The notes: generated from the sequence alone by a model not told the origin. A stretch of 64,000 nucleotides of DNA from Rhizobium bangladeshense (GCF_017357245.1 NZ_CP071612.1:2917001-2981000), one strand, 5' to 3'; counted from the first letter of the stretch, positions 39,797 through 48,686 are shown. Made by a program: numbers and translations.

Positions 39797-40984
39797 TTAA
39801 ACGAAGACCGGCGTCAGTTCGCGGCCGAAGTCCTCGTCCCCGAGCTGCCCGTCCTTGAGAAGCACGGCGCCCAGGCGCCCAAGTTCGTCGGAGGATTTGG
39901 CCGCCACGAAATTGCCGCCGGTCAGCACCGCGACGCGCGGCAACTGCGTGAATCCGACATAGGGATAACCGGTTGGCGTAAAATTGGCGAGACAAGGTGC
40001 CGAAGTGACCGGGCAGCCGGCAAGCTCCGGCATCAGTTGCAGGGCGATGCGCGAGAGATGATCGCGCTCGGCCGCACTCCCGTCGGAACGGAACCATGCG
40101 CCGGCATCCTCCAGACGGTTGAAGGAAACCGTCTCTGTATCGCCGCCGAGCTTCAGATAGGTCTTTCCGTCGGGATAACGCACCGGCGGCAGGATATAGA
40201 TGTGATCCTTGTCCCGGTCGCCAAGCACGATCGTCGAAGGCATGTCGCCGAAAACAGCCATCTCGCGCTCGCCGATTTCATAGAAGGCAACTGTGCGCGC
40301 CATGACCCTGAGTTCGACGGGCCGCGGCAGCAGGGCATGGAAATTGCTGAAGGCGCCGGCCGCGACCAGCACGCGCTCGGCGTTGTAGCTTCTATCGCCG
40401 GCCGTCACCTCGACATGAGACCCCGCGTCGCGCACCGATGTAGCGGTCGCCTCGATCAGAGAGACGCCGCCCTGTTCGGCAAGCCTGGCCTGCGCGCGCA
40501 CCAGCGCCCGCGGGTTGATGTGCCCGGCGCGATTGCGCTCGAAATATCCGCTGAAATCGGGACTGACTTTAAGATAGGAAAAACGGCGAGCGAGCTCTGC
40601 CGGTGCAACGATCTCGATATCGCTTCCGAGCGTGCGGCTGACAGTCAGCGCCCGGCGAAGAAAGTCCTGCTCGTCCTTGGGCGGCGGACCGGCAAAGAGG
40701 CAGCCGACTTCCGAGAAGAAGGAAATGCCGCTCTGCGCCTCGATCGCGCGATAGCGGCCGAGCGCCCGCGCGGCGAAGCTTCCCCAGGCGCGATTGCCGT
40801 CGAAGGTGCGGGTTATGCGCGCTTCGTCGTAGTGGCTGGCGAAGACGCCGTGGTGGGTCTTGCGCTCCCCTGGCTCCGGCGGGCCGATCAGTGCGATGCC
40901 GTCGGCCATCAAGGAGAGATGCCGTGCGGCAGCCGCCCCCATCATGCCGCGTCCGATGATGATGAACCTGAAATCAACTGCCAT
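39797..40984 (-). CDS. FAD-dependent oxidoreductase, DAO family (paralogue 2)
   Basis: The 395-residue protein has the same layout as the next gene downstream. FAD motif FRFIIIGRGMMGAAAARHL (residues 5-23), SHYDEARITRTFDGN, RAGHINPRALVRAQ and the C-terminal TGGNFVAAKSSDELGRLGAVLL mark it as a tandem duplicate that has diverged considerably elsewhere. The pair may act on related substrates or form a heteromer. No transporter or regulator adjoins them to hint at a pathway. Confidence 0.82.
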   Translation of the reverse strand: MAVDFRFIIIGRGMMGAAAARHLSLMADGIALIGPPEPGERKTHHGVFASHYDEARITRTFDGNRAWGSFAARALGRYRAIEAQSGISFFSEVGCLFAGPPPKDEQDFLRRALTVSRTLGSDIEIVAPAELARRFSYLKVSPDFSGYFERNRAGHINPRALVRAQARLAEQGGVSLIEATATSVRDAGSHVEVTAGDRSYNAERVLVAAGAFSNFHALLPRPVELRVMARTVAFYEIGEREMAVFGDMPSTIVLGDRDKDHIYILPPVRYPDGKTYLKLGGDTETVSFNRLEDAGAWFRSDGSAAERDHLSRIALQLMPELAGCPVTSAPCLANFTPTGYPYVGFTQLPRVAVLTGGNFVAAKSSDELGRLGAVLLKDGQLGDEDFGRELTPVFV

Positions 40985-41100
40985 ATTTCACCTCATCTCG
41001 AGGTGGCCCACCCCGTTTCGAGGTGGGATATCATGGCAAGCGTCTCAATTCATATCGGAAAAACGGCAGCGGAAAATTTTCCTCCGATCCGCCTGGCGTC

Positions 41101-41628
41101 TCAGTCGAGCATCGCCAGGACCTTCCCGCAATAGGTCTTCGACACCGGGTTCATGCGCGTCGCGCCATGGCCGGCATTGTATTTGAGGATGGTGTTGCAG
41201 GTCTGTCCACCGCCGAGCTGATGGGCGGCTGCCAGATACTTCATGCCATATTTGATGTTGGTCTCCGGATCGAACAGCCCTTTGGCCCTCCCGGAATAGC
41301 CCATCATCCGCGCCGTCGCCGGTTTGATCTGCATCAAGCCGATCTCGCCGGCGCTGCCGCGAGCCTTCGGATTGAAATTGCTTTCGACGCGAACGACGGC
41401 CTGCGCGAGCGCAACCGGCACGTTGTATTCAGCCGCATATTTGTTGATCAGCGCAGCATAGGGGATGCTGGTGGAGATATCGGGCGTGGGATAGCCGCTC
41501 TGGCGATCGACGGTTTTAAGCGAGATAGTTTTGGCCCTGACGCCCCATTCATCACCAGCCAGGGCAAAGCTATACCCTGCCAGCAGCATGCTAAAGCATG
41601 CCGCAGCACCAACAATCAGATTTTTCAT
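41101..41628 (-). CDS. Lytic transglycosylase, SLT domain, secreted
   Basis: The 175-residue protein has a signal peptide (about residues 1-24, ending SFALAGDEW) and a single SLT/Slt70-like domain. The catalytic Glu lies in VVRVESNFNPKARGSAGEIGLMQIKPATARMMGY, and DPETNIKYGMKYLA and CNTILKYNAGHGATRMNP follow as in the family. It cleaves the MurNAc-GlcNAc bond with 1,6-anhydro product formation. Being small, it resembles the VirB1/IagB-type enzymes, but no secretion system is nearby. A 9-bp palindrome lies about 65 bases upstream. Confidence 0.88.
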   Translation of the reverse strand: MKNLIVGAAACFSMLLAGYSFALAGDEWGVRAKTISLKTVDRQSGYPTPDISTSIPYAALINKYAAEYNVPVALAQAVVRVESNFNPKARGSAGEIGLMQIKPATARMMGYSGRAKGLFDPETNIKYGMKYLAAAHQLGGGQTCNTILKYNAGHGATRMNPVSKTYCGKVLAMLD

Positions 41629-41889
41629 ATAGTCTCTTCACTCCGACCCAAAGAATTGCAGGACTGCGCGCCTCGCCGTCATCCGGTCATACGTGATCAA
41701 GACTGATCACGTTCCGTAGCAATTCTTATCGTTTCATTTGGCGCTCTTGGTTACACTTGAAACCAGCCGTAAGCGCCGTTCAGCGGGCGTCCTTAGACCA
41801 TCGCAATGAGGAGATAATAGGGAAATGATGTGGCGGGGAGGATTTCTCGCGAACGACGGCAAAACCGCCGCGAGATCCGCGCCCTGCCC
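41629..41889. other. Spacer upstream of the SLT gene
   Basis: About 260 bases with no gene. It carries a perfect inverted repeat (see 41691-41712) and the promoter of the SLT gene. The amidase gene ends at the right edge. Confidence 0.45.
41691..41712. promoter_or_regulatory. Perfect 9-bp palindrome, candidate operator
   Basis: ACGTGATCA-AGAC-TGATCACGT is a perfect 9-bp inverted repeat 63-84 bases upstream of the SLT gene start. The size suits a dimeric regulator. It is not a standard CRP site, because the GTGA and TCAC halves are 10 bases apart rather than 6. No T run follows, so a terminator is unlikely. Confidence 0.4.
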
Positions 41890-42651
41890 TCAAGAGTAAC
41901 GCGGCAGTGCCGACAGCAGCCGATGCAGCGTGTCGATCGTCGAGAAATCGGCGATCCCATCCACCCGCTCCGGCCGGAAATGGCGCTGGAAGGCCTCCAC
42001 GTCTCCCATCGTCTTTTCAGAGAATTCGCCTGTGATTTCAGTGCCGTAGCCGTAAAGCGACAGCATCGATTGCAGCGCCTCCACGGGCTGGCCGGCATCC
42101 CCCCGCTGGAAGAACCGGCCGCCGGTAATCATCGCCGGCTCGACCCAGTGGCCTACACCCGCCCGATGAAGCTCGGCCCAAGGGAATTTTTCCCCCGGAT
42201 CGACCTTGCGAATCGGGGCGACATCGGAATGGCCGAGCACCCGTTCCGGCGCAATCGACCAACGTTTGACACAGTCGTGACACAATTCGATCACGGCGGC
42301 GATCTGCTCTTCCGGATAGTCGGGAAGGCCGCCGGGATGGCCGGCATTGGCGATCTCGATGCCAATCGACAGCGAATTGATATCGCTCTCGCCATGCCAA
42401 CTGCTCTTGCCCGCGTGCCAGGCGCGCCGCGCTTCCGGAACGAGTTGGATAACCTGTCCATTCTCGTGCACGAAATAATGGCTGGAAACCTGGCTCTCCT
42501 CCCGACAGAGCCAGTCGAGCGCACCATCGGCCGTCGGCATGCCGGTATAATGCAGCAGGATCATATCGGGATGCCGCCCATCCGCCCGCTCGCCGTGGTT
42601 GGGTGACGGGCGCACGGAAGCGCGTCGATAATCGGCCTCGAAAGAGGTCAT
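41890..42651 (-). CDS. N-acetylmuramoyl-L-alanine amidase, AmpD/AmiD type
   Basis: The 253-residue protein has an Amidase_2 domain (about residues 20-170) and a C-terminal peptidoglycan-binding_1 domain (about 180-245, FFQRGDAGQPVEALQSMLSLYGY). Zinc ligand candidates are His in MILLHYTG, His in RVLGHSDVAP and Asp in KVDPGEKFPW. NSLSIGIEIANAGH is a family mark. No signal peptide is evident, so it could be a cytosolic recycling amidase like AmpD, though the binding domain is more common in AmiD-like enzymes. It overlaps the upstream co-chaperone gene by 4 bases. Confidence 0.88.
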   Translation of the reverse strand: MTSFEADYRRASVRPSPNHGERADGRHPDMILLHYTGMPTADGALDWLCREESQVSSHYFVHENGQVIQLVPEARRAWHAGKSSWHGESDINSLSIGIEIANAGHPGGLPDYPEEQIAAVIELCHDCVKRWSIAPERVLGHSDVAPIRKVDPGEKFPWAELHRAGVGHWVEPAMITGGRFFQRGDAGQPVEALQSMLSLYGYGTEITGEFSEKTMGDVEAFQRHFRPERVDGIADFSTIDTLHRLLSALPRYS

Positions 42652-43355
42652 GCGGCGCGGCGTTCCTTTTCGATCGCAGCATAGGCTGCGTTCAGCGCCG
42701 CCATGCGCTCGTTGGCGATCAAATGGAACTCCTGCGGCACCCCGCGCGAGATCAGTCGATCCGGATGATGTTCGCTGACCAAGCCGCGGTAACGGCGACG
42801 GATCGTCGGAAAATCGTCGGAAGGCGACACGCCGAGCACCTTGTATGGATCGCCGCCGGACGACACGTGGCGAGCGGCGATCTGCTCGAAACGTGTCTCG
42901 CTCATCTCGAAGATCTCGCCGATGTGACGCAGGAAATTCAGTTCCTTCTCATGGATCAGCCCGTCGGCCTTGGCGATGTGGAAAAGCCCATCGAGCACGT
43001 CTTCCAGCACCGTGCAATTGGCCGCACAGGTGATGCAAAGCGTGGAGAGTCGCTCGGCATAGGCCTCATAGCCGGCAATATCCTGACGCGCGAGGTTATA
43101 AAGTCTGGCGACGTTTTTCGCTTGATCCGGCGGGAACTCGAAGATTTCCCGGAAAGCGTCGACCTCCTTCTCGGTGACGATGCCGTCGGCCTTAGCCATC
43201 TTGGCCGAAAGCGCGATGATCGCCACGGAGAAAGCCACTTTGCGCCGGGTTTCGGGATCGCCTTCGAAAACCGTTCGGATAGCCTCGACGACCGCGGAAA
43301 GCGCATTGCCCGCGGTATTGCCAATGGCATTCAACAGTTTTTCCCAGAAGGACAT
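42648..43355 (-). CDS. TerB/DnaJ-domain co-chaperone (DjlA-like)
   Basis: The 235-residue protein has a TerB-like helical domain (about residues 30-150, KMAKADGIVTEKEVDAF and KADGLIHEKELNFLRHIGEIF) and a C-terminal J domain (DPYKVLGVSPSDDFPTIRRRYRGLVSEHHPDRL) with the HPD motif that stimulates DnaK. This is the DjlA arrangement, but without the N-terminal membrane span of E. coli DjlA. Start at 43355 (MSFWEKLLNAIG) has GAGAGA upstream. The 3' end overlaps the amidase gene, so the pair is coupled. Confidence 0.85.
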   Translation of the reverse strand: MSFWEKLLNAIGNTAGNALSAVVEAIRTVFEGDPETRRKVAFSVAIIALSAKMAKADGIVTEKEVDAFREIFEFPPDQAKNVARLYNLARQDIAGYEAYAERLSTLCITCAANCTVLEDVLDGLFHIAKADGLIHEKELNFLRHIGEIFEMSETRFEQIAARHVSSGGDPYKVLGVSPSDDFPTIRRRYRGLVSEHHPDRLISRGVPQEFHLIANERMAALNAAYAAIEKERRAA

Positions 43356-43739
43356 CGAAATCTCTCGCACGTTAGTCAAGTATGGCAATCAGCTTGACCA
43401 AAGAATCTAAGCCTTTGCAAGGCGACGTTTGGTCATAGGATCGAAAACACTTTTCACAATTCGGTAATTATTGCGTTGCAGCAAGCGATCGATCGCCTTC
43501 ACTGATCTGTCAGGAGAAGATTGCCCACAGCTTCCTCAAGGCTTAACCGCCGATTTCCACAAACAGTTCCCGACAGGCAAATTGAGCTTGAACCGATTAT
43601 ATCGATGCTTCGCGCCACCTTCAGCGTTCAACCCGGTAAAAAGCCGCGTTTTTCGTAAATTCTTTACTTTACAGAGCCCTTTCCCTGCCGCATCCATGCG
43701 GTAGCTAACGCTGCCGCACCGAACACCATAGGAGGAATC
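43356..43739. other. Divergent spacer between the co-chaperone and pfp
   Basis: About 385 bases without a supported gene. It must hold promoters for the minus-strand co-chaperone-amidase pair and the plus-strand pfp. The 43640-43680 part is AT-rich (TTTTTCGTAAATTCTTTACTTTAC) and is the likeliest promoter area for pfp. No repeats or terminators were seen. Confidence 0.4.
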
Positions 43740-44951
43740 ATGGCCAAACAGAAAGTCGCAATGCTGACCGCCGGAGGCCTGGCGCCCTGTCTCTCCTCTG
43801 CTGTCGGCGGCCTTATCGAACGCTACAGCGACGTCGCGCCTGACCTCGACATAGTCGCCTACAAGTCTGGCTATCAGGGCGTTCTGCTCGGCGAAGGCAT
43901 CGAGATCACCGGTCAAATGCGTGAAAAAGCGCCGCTGCTGCACCGCTATGGCGGCTCCCCCATCGGCAACAGCCGCGTCAAGCTCACCAATGCCGCCGAC
44001 TGCGTCAAGCGCGGCCTTGTCAAGGAAGGCGAGAATCCGCTGAGGGTCGCCGCCGAACGTCTTGCAGGCGACGGCATCACCATTCTCCACACGATCGGAG
44101 GCGACGACACCAATACTACGGCCGCCGACCTTGCTGCTTACCTCGCCGCCAACGGCTACGACCTGACCGTCGTCGGTTTGCCGAAGACGGTCGACAACGA
44201 TGTCGTGCCCATCCGCCAGTCGCTCGGCGCCTGGACGGCCGCGGAGGTTGGCGCCTACTTCTTCGATAATGTCGGCAACGAACAGACCGCCGCCCCCCGC
44301 ACCCTCGTCATCCATGAGGTCATGGGACGCCATTGCGGCTGGCTGACAGCCGCCACCGCCCGCGCATACCTCCAGCGCACCAGACACAATCAATATGTCG
44401 ACGGCCTGATGATGGATTCGCAACTGAAGGGTGTCGACGCCGTCTATCTGCCCGAAATGGCTTTTGACCTCGACGCCGAGGCCGCTCGCCTCAAAGAAAT
44501 TATGGACCGCACCGGCCATGCCACCGTGTTCGTCTCGGAAGGGGCCTGCCTCGACGCTATCGTCGCCGAGCGCGAAGCTGCAGGCGAGACCGTCAAGCGC
44601 GACGCTTTCGGCCACGTGAAGATCGACACGATCAATGTCGGCGCCTGGTTCCAGAAGCAGTTCGCCAACCTTCTGAACGCCGAACGTTCGCTTGTGCAGA
44701 AATCGGGCTACTTCGCTCGCTCGGCGCCAGCCAACGGCGACGACCTAAGGCTGATCCAGAGCATGGTCGATCTCGCCGTCGAAAGCGCTCTCAACAAGGT
44801 CTCCGGCGTCACCGGCCATGACGAGGCGCAGAACGGTAAGTTGCGCACTATAGAATTTCCCCGCATCAAAGGTGGCAAAGCTTTTGACCTGTCTACGGCA
44901 TGGTTTGCCGAAGTCATGGACAATATAGGGCAGAAATACAAAGAAGCATGA
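43740..44951 (+). CDS. pfp: 6-phosphofructokinase, pyrophosphate-dependent type
   Basis: The 403-residue protein phosphorylates fructose 6-phosphate. LHTIGGDDTNTTAADLA (about residues 117-133) carries GGDD instead of the GGDG of ATP enzymes, and GLPKTVDNDVVP has the Lys-Thr-x-Asp-Asn-Asp motif typical of PPi-dependent enzymes. Both point to pyrophosphate as donor and so to a reversible reaction. MGRHCGWLTAATA (M-G-R) is the sugar-phosphate motif. The ATG follows AGGAGGAATC, a near-perfect ribosome site. A LysE-type gene follows 58 bases later. Confidence 0.9.
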   Translation: MAKQKVAMLTAGGLAPCLSSAVGGLIERYSDVAPDLDIVAYKSGYQGVLLGEGIEITGQMREKAPLLHRYGGSPIGNSRVKLTNAADCVKRGLVKEGENPLRVAAERLAGDGITILHTIGGDDTNTTAADLAAYLAANGYDLTVVGLPKTVDNDVVPIRQSLGAWTAAEVGAYFFDNVGNEQTAAPRTLVIHEVMGRHCGWLTAATARAYLQRTRHNQYVDGLMMDSQLKGVDAVYLPEMAFDLDAEAARLKEIMDRTGHATVFVSEGACLDAIVAEREAAGETVKRDAFGHVKIDTINVGAWFQKQFANLLNAERSLVQKSGYFARSAPANGDDLRLIQSMVDLAVESALNKVSGVTGHDEAQNGKLRTIEFPRIKGGKAFDLSTAWFAEVMDNIGQKYKEA

Positions 44952-45009
44952 TTGACGGATGGTTAATATGGTGTCTTTGCTTATTCCCGACGGAATAGGA
45001 GGAGATTCC

Positions 45010-45645
45010 ATGTCGCTTGAAGCCTGGCTCGCTTTTGCTGCCGCATCCGCCATCATGCTGGCCATACCGGGGCCGACGATACTGCTCGTCGTTTCCTATG
45101 CGCTTGGCCATGGCCGCCGGACGGCCTTTGCGACGGTGAGCGGCGTGGCGCTTGGCGACTTTACCGCCATGTCCGCGTCTCTCTTCGGCCTCGGCGCGGT
45201 GCTTGCCACTTCCGCCACCCTCTTCACCCTGTTGAAGTGGATCGGCGGAGCCTACCTGATCTGGCTGGGAATCAAGCTCTGGCGGGCTCCCGTTATCGGC
45301 GAGCCGGTCGCTGACAACGATAATCTGCCGGAGGAAAAATCGCTCAAGATCTTCCTCCACGCCTATGTCGTTACCGCCCTCAATCCGAAGAGCATCGTCT
45401 TCTTCGTCGCCTTCGTACCGCAGTTCCTCAATCCGGCCCTGCCCTTCCTCGGGCAGATGGCCATCATGGAAGTGACCTTCCTCGTGCTGGCGATCCTCAA
45501 CGCCGCCACCTACGCGTTTCTCGCCCACTCCGCTCGCGGACTGATTCGCAAGGCGAGTGTCCAGCGTGCGGTGAACCGGACCGGAGGCACCTTGCTGATC
45601 GCTGCAGGTGCTGTCACCGCCGGATATCGCCGTATTGCAGCTTAG
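45010..45645 (+). CDS. LysE/RhtB family amino acid exporter
   Basis: The 211-residue protein has about six membrane spans and the LysE family N-terminus: AFAAASAIMLAIPGPTILLVVSYALGHGRR, with the conserved P-G-P. KWIGGAYLIWLGIKLWR (about residues 65-80) and VTALNPKSIVFFVAFVPQF (the N-P-K motif) are further marks. Substrate is likely an amino acid such as homoserine, threonine or lysine. The start at 45010 has AGGAGGAG upstream; a Met at 44959 has no ribosome site. Its stop codon overlaps the left end of an inverted repeat. Confidence 0.9.
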   Translation: MSLEAWLAFAAASAIMLAIPGPTILLVVSYALGHGRRTAFATVSGVALGDFTAMSASLFGLGAVLATSATLFTLLKWIGGAYLIWLGIKLWRAPVIGEPVADNDNLPEEKSLKIFLHAYVVTALNPKSIVFFVAFVPQFLNPALPFLGQMAIMEVTFLVLAILNAATYAFLAHSARGLIRKASVQRAVNRTGGTLLIAAGAVTAGYRRIAA

Positions 45646-45886
45646 AGCCTTCCCGATCAGCTTGAAGCATTCTGCCGGAGCAGGGTTTCGTCAGGTCAAA
45701 GGCGTTGGCGACGAGCAAACCTCCTGGTACGTCCGTGCCGATCGCCTTCGATCTTGCTAGAGATGCCCGGCCACACCACTTCGCTGGCGAAGCGATAAGT
45801 GCGTCCGGCGAGTCTGAAGTCTTGCATTGTCGGGCAAATCTGCGGGAGGGTTGGGTGAAACGTGCCGGCTAATCGGGAAAGGCTCT
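45644..45886. repeat. 243-bp segment with inverted terminal repeats
   Basis: The left end AGAGCCTTCCCGATC (45644-45658) and the complement of the right end, AGAGCCTTTCCCGATT (45886-45871), match apart from one missing base and the last base. The inside has no ORF with recognisable content. The shape is that of a small non-autonomous palindromic element. No target-site duplication was clear. It fills most of the 358-base gap between lysE and the transglycosylase lipoprotein; the remaining 45887-46003 is that gene's AT-rich leader. Confidence 0.5.
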
Positions 45887-46003
45887 CAAAATAATCCGTG
45901 GTTGCCGGAATGCCACGAATACGTTAATGGGGTCGTCAGGTTAAAGCTTTTTAGTAACTTTTATAACGCTGCCGGGGCGGCGCGATTTCACGAAAGTGAC
46001 GGA

Positions 46004-46945
46004 ATGGTAGCGATCGGATTATCCGGGCTGAAACGCAGTCTTGTCGTTTCCACGGTGCTCTGCTGTGGCGTAATGACCGGCTGCACCAGCGTCGAATATA
46101 CCTCTCAGGCCGAACTCACAGCTGCTCAGACCGTGGTGCCGACGCCGAAGCCCGGCGAAGACGCGACACTTGCCGCGGTCCCGACCGCAGAAGGTGTTGC
46201 CGGCCAGGCAATCGCCGCCCTTCCCCAGACGCCGGCGGGCCCCTCCCTCGTCGCAACGGCGATGCCGGCAAATGCGCCGTCTCAGCCTGCCGATCTGACC
46301 ATGCAGGCAGGGATCCAGCCGGGGGCCTATGCGCAGATCCCGCTGACCCCCGAGATGACGGCGATCCAGTCCGTCGTGCCGACGCCGCGGCCGGGAACGC
46401 CGGCACAGCCGGCGACGCAGCTCGCCTTTGCCGCCACCCCACAGAACAGCGCGCTTGCGGCACTGGCCGCAGTCGACACGACGCCGCGTTCCATGGATTA
46501 CGGCTTCGACGAATCCGGGCCGATCGATCCGCCGACGGCTCCCCCGATGTTCAGCGACGACGACAAGGATGATGCGCCGACCGTCGAGAAGAGCTTCGTC
46601 ACCAAGCTCATCCAGAAATACTCTAAGATTTACGAAATCCCTGAAACGCTGCTCCACCGCGTCGTCCATCGCGAAAGCCGCTACAATCCGAAAGCTTACA
46701 ACAAGCGCGGATATTTCGGCCTCATGCAGATCAAATACAACACCGCCAAGTCCATGGGCTATGACGGTGCGCCGGGCGGCCTGTTCGACGCGGAGACCAA
46801 CATCAAATATGCCGCGAAATATCTGCGCGGCGCCTGGCTCGTCTCCGACAACAAGGAAGACGACGCCGTACGACTCTATGCCCGTGGCTATTATTACGAC
46901 GCCAAGCGCAAGGGCATGAACGACATTGCCCAAGGCAATTACTGA
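46004..46945 (+). CDS. Lytic transglycosylase lipoprotein, SLT domain
   Basis: The 313-residue protein has a lipoprotein signal (LKRSLVVSTVLCCGVMTGC, Cys about 27), a Pro/Ala/Thr-rich linker of about 170 residues and a C-terminal SLT domain. The linker has a repeated motif, AAQTVVPTPKPGEDA and AIQSVVPTPRPGTPA. The catalytic Glu is in VVHRESRYNPKAYNKRGYFGLMQIKYNTAKSMGY. The start at 46004 puts the signal peptide at the N-terminus; an in-frame Met at 45827 would place 59 unrelated residues before it and begin inside the repeat element. Likely an outer membrane or periplasmic wall-remodelling enzyme. Confidence 0.82.
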   Translation: MVAIGLSGLKRSLVVSTVLCCGVMTGCTSVEYTSQAELTAAQTVVPTPKPGEDATLAAVPTAEGVAGQAIAALPQTPAGPSLVATAMPANAPSQPADLTMQAGIQPGAYAQIPLTPEMTAIQSVVPTPRPGTPAQPATQLAFAATPQNSALAALAAVDTTPRSMDYGFDESGPIDPPTAPPMFSDDDKDDAPTVEKSFVTKLIQKYSKIYEIPETLLHRVVHRESRYNPKAYNKRGYFGLMQIKYNTAKSMGYDGAPGGLFDAETNIKYAAKYLRGAWLVSDNKEDDAVRLYARGYYYDAKRKGMNDIAQGNY

Positions 46946-47064
46946 CAACAAAGACTGAAATGCTTTGACGTGTAAACGCCCGGATCGGATTCTCGGGAAT
47001 GTACGATGCACAGATTCAAAGTGTTGGAGCGTGCTTTTTGCGCCCGAAAGGAACTCACGCCGCT

Positions 47065-48486
47065 CTATGGCTGCGCTTGCGTCCGTTGCTGCGATCCGGC
47101 CTCCTGTTGCGCCCCTCCCGGTTGCGGCGACGCCGCTAGAATCGCCTTGAGAAGCATCTGCGGCTGATAACCGAGCCAGCCCGGCGTCAGGCCGAGCCGG
47201 ACGACGATCAGATTGGCGGAAGGCACGATCGCCATGCTCTGCCCGTCATGCCCCGTGAGCCAGAACGTATCCTCCGGCAGCCCGAACGCCGCGTTTGAAC
47301 CACCTGGCGCGAGCCAAGCCTGGCCTTGCGTATACCGGCCGTTCGACGCCGCCGTCGGTGTGCGCATAGCGCCGACGAAACCCTCCGGCAGCAACCGCTG
47401 ACCGTTCCACACGCCATCCTGCAGCAGGAACTGCCCGAAGCGCGCCCAGTCATGCACCGTCGCGTAGAGGTAGGAGCTTCCAACAAAGGTGCCCCGCGCG
47501 TCGAGTTCGAAGACGGCGCTCGTCATGCCGAGCGGAGAGAAGAGCGCGTCGTGCGGGTATGAAAAAGCCGCCGGGGCATTACCGACCCGGTCCATCCAGA
47601 TGCGCGACAAGAGCACCGCCGTGCCGCTCGAATAGCGGAAGCGCTGGCCCGGGGCCGCTTCCATCGGCGCACTCGCCGGCAGCGACACCATGTCGGGGTC
47701 GAGATAGAGCATGCGCGTCACGTCAGCGACCGTGCCATAGTTTTCCTTGAAGGCAAGGCCGCTCTCCATGCCGAGAAGATCGGATACCTTGATCCTGGCG
47801 CGCTGATCGTCCTTCCACTGCGCCAGCAGATGATCATCGTCAAAAGAAATCTTGCCATCGAGCATCAACCGGCCGAGGACGGCCGCATTCACCGTCTTCG
47901 TCATCGACCAGCCGATCAACGGCGTCTTCGCTGAAAATCCGGAGCCGTAGGCTTCGGCGACGATACGGCCATCACGCACCACCACGATCGCCCGCATCGC
48001 CGGTCCGGCAAGTGCTGTATCAGTAAGCACTGCGGCGATATTTTCGTCTCGACCGCCGATGCCCTCGCCTTCCGGCCACAACGCCGCGCTCGCCTCCATT
48101 TTTGCCGGCGCGTCGAAAGGTACGGCATTCGCCGCCGCCTCGAAATCGCCGTCGGGCACGCTCGTGCACCCAAAAGCGCCGCGGTAGAGCGCGTAACTCG
48201 AAGCAAACAGACCCATGAAGCGCGCGGTCACACGGTTGTCGTCACGGTCGACGCTGACGCGCACGAGCCGCAGCAACGGATTTCCCGGCGCCTGCACGTC
48301 GTCCTCCAGCACCTCCTCCGCATTCCTTCCGGCGATGAACACATTGGAGCAGACGATCTTGGCGGCATAGCCGTCACCGACGCGCAGAAGTTCCGGCGGC
48401 CAGATGAACAGCCAGGCGGCGCCGGCAACGACAGTGAAAACGAGAAGGAGAGCAAGCGCCTTCAGGGCACGCAGGACAAATCGCAT
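47065..48486 (-). CDS. Serine hydrolase, class C beta-lactamase family
   Basis: The 473-residue protein has an N-terminal membrane anchor (about residues 5-27, LKALALLLVFTVVAGAAWLFIWP) and a beta-lactamase/esterase-type domain. The nucleophile motif is SMTK in IGWSMTKTVNAAVLGRL, with a Tyr-Ser-Ser in RFRYSSGTAVLL and the HDG of LTGHDGQSMAIVPSANLIVVRLG as the third motif. Such proteins act as esterases, D-amino-acid amidases or carboxypeptidases; resistance to beta-lactams is not implied. A Pro/Gln/Gly-rich tail ends the protein. The start at 48486 has GGAGGAATG upstream. Confidence 0.85.
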   Translation of the reverse strand: MRFVLRALKALALLLVFTVVAGAAWLFIWPPELLRVGDGYAAKIVCSNVFIAGRNAEEVLEDDVQAPGNPLLRLVRVSVDRDDNRVTARFMGLFASSYALYRGAFGCTSVPDGDFEAAANAVPFDAPAKMEASAALWPEGEGIGGRDENIAAVLTDTALAGPAMRAIVVVRDGRIVAEAYGSGFSAKTPLIGWSMTKTVNAAVLGRLMLDGKISFDDDHLLAQWKDDQRARIKVSDLLGMESGLAFKENYGTVADVTRMLYLDPDMVSLPASAPMEAAPGQRFRYSSGTAVLLSRIWMDRVGNAPAAFSYPHDALFSPLGMTSAVFELDARGTFVGSSYLYATVHDWARFGQFLLQDGVWNGQRLLPEGFVGAMRTPTAASNGRYTQGQAWLAPGGSNAAFGLPEDTFWLTGHDGQSMAIVPSANLIVVRLGLTPGWLGYQPQMLLKAILAASPQPGGAQQEAGSQQRTQAQP

Positions 48487-48617
48487 GACATTCCTCCGAA
48501 TGACCGGAGAGAAGCAGGATTTCCCCCTGCCGGAAAGGGGGCGGCGCGAAGAAGATCCCTCACCCCGATCACTTTCCGAGGAGGAGGATGTCTTCCAACA
48601 GCGCAGGCTCACAGCCC

Positions 48618-48686
48618 GCGTCATCAAACTGTAGCAGTGGCGCGCTACACGCCCTGAACGCTAAAAAGGTGACAGACTCATGTCAG
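48618..48686 (+). promoter_or_regulatory. Candidate PHO box region of btaAB
   Basis: At 48669-48686, overlapping the btaA ATG, GTGACAG-ACTC-ATGTCAG is the reverse complement of CTGACAT-GAGT-CTGTCAC, matching the PHO box CTGTCAT-N4-CTGTCAT at 12 of 14 bases. A weaker forward match (9 of 14) is GCGTCAT-CAAA-CTGTAGC at 48618-48635, better placed for activation. PhoB control of betaine lipid genes is known in Sinorhizobium. The strong match is oddly placed over the start codon. Confidence 0.4.

Noticed and set aside
41691..41712. CRP/FNR-type site reading of the palindrome
   Set aside because: The GTGA and TCAC halves are separated by 10 bases, not the 6 needed for CRP; kept only as an unnamed palindrome.
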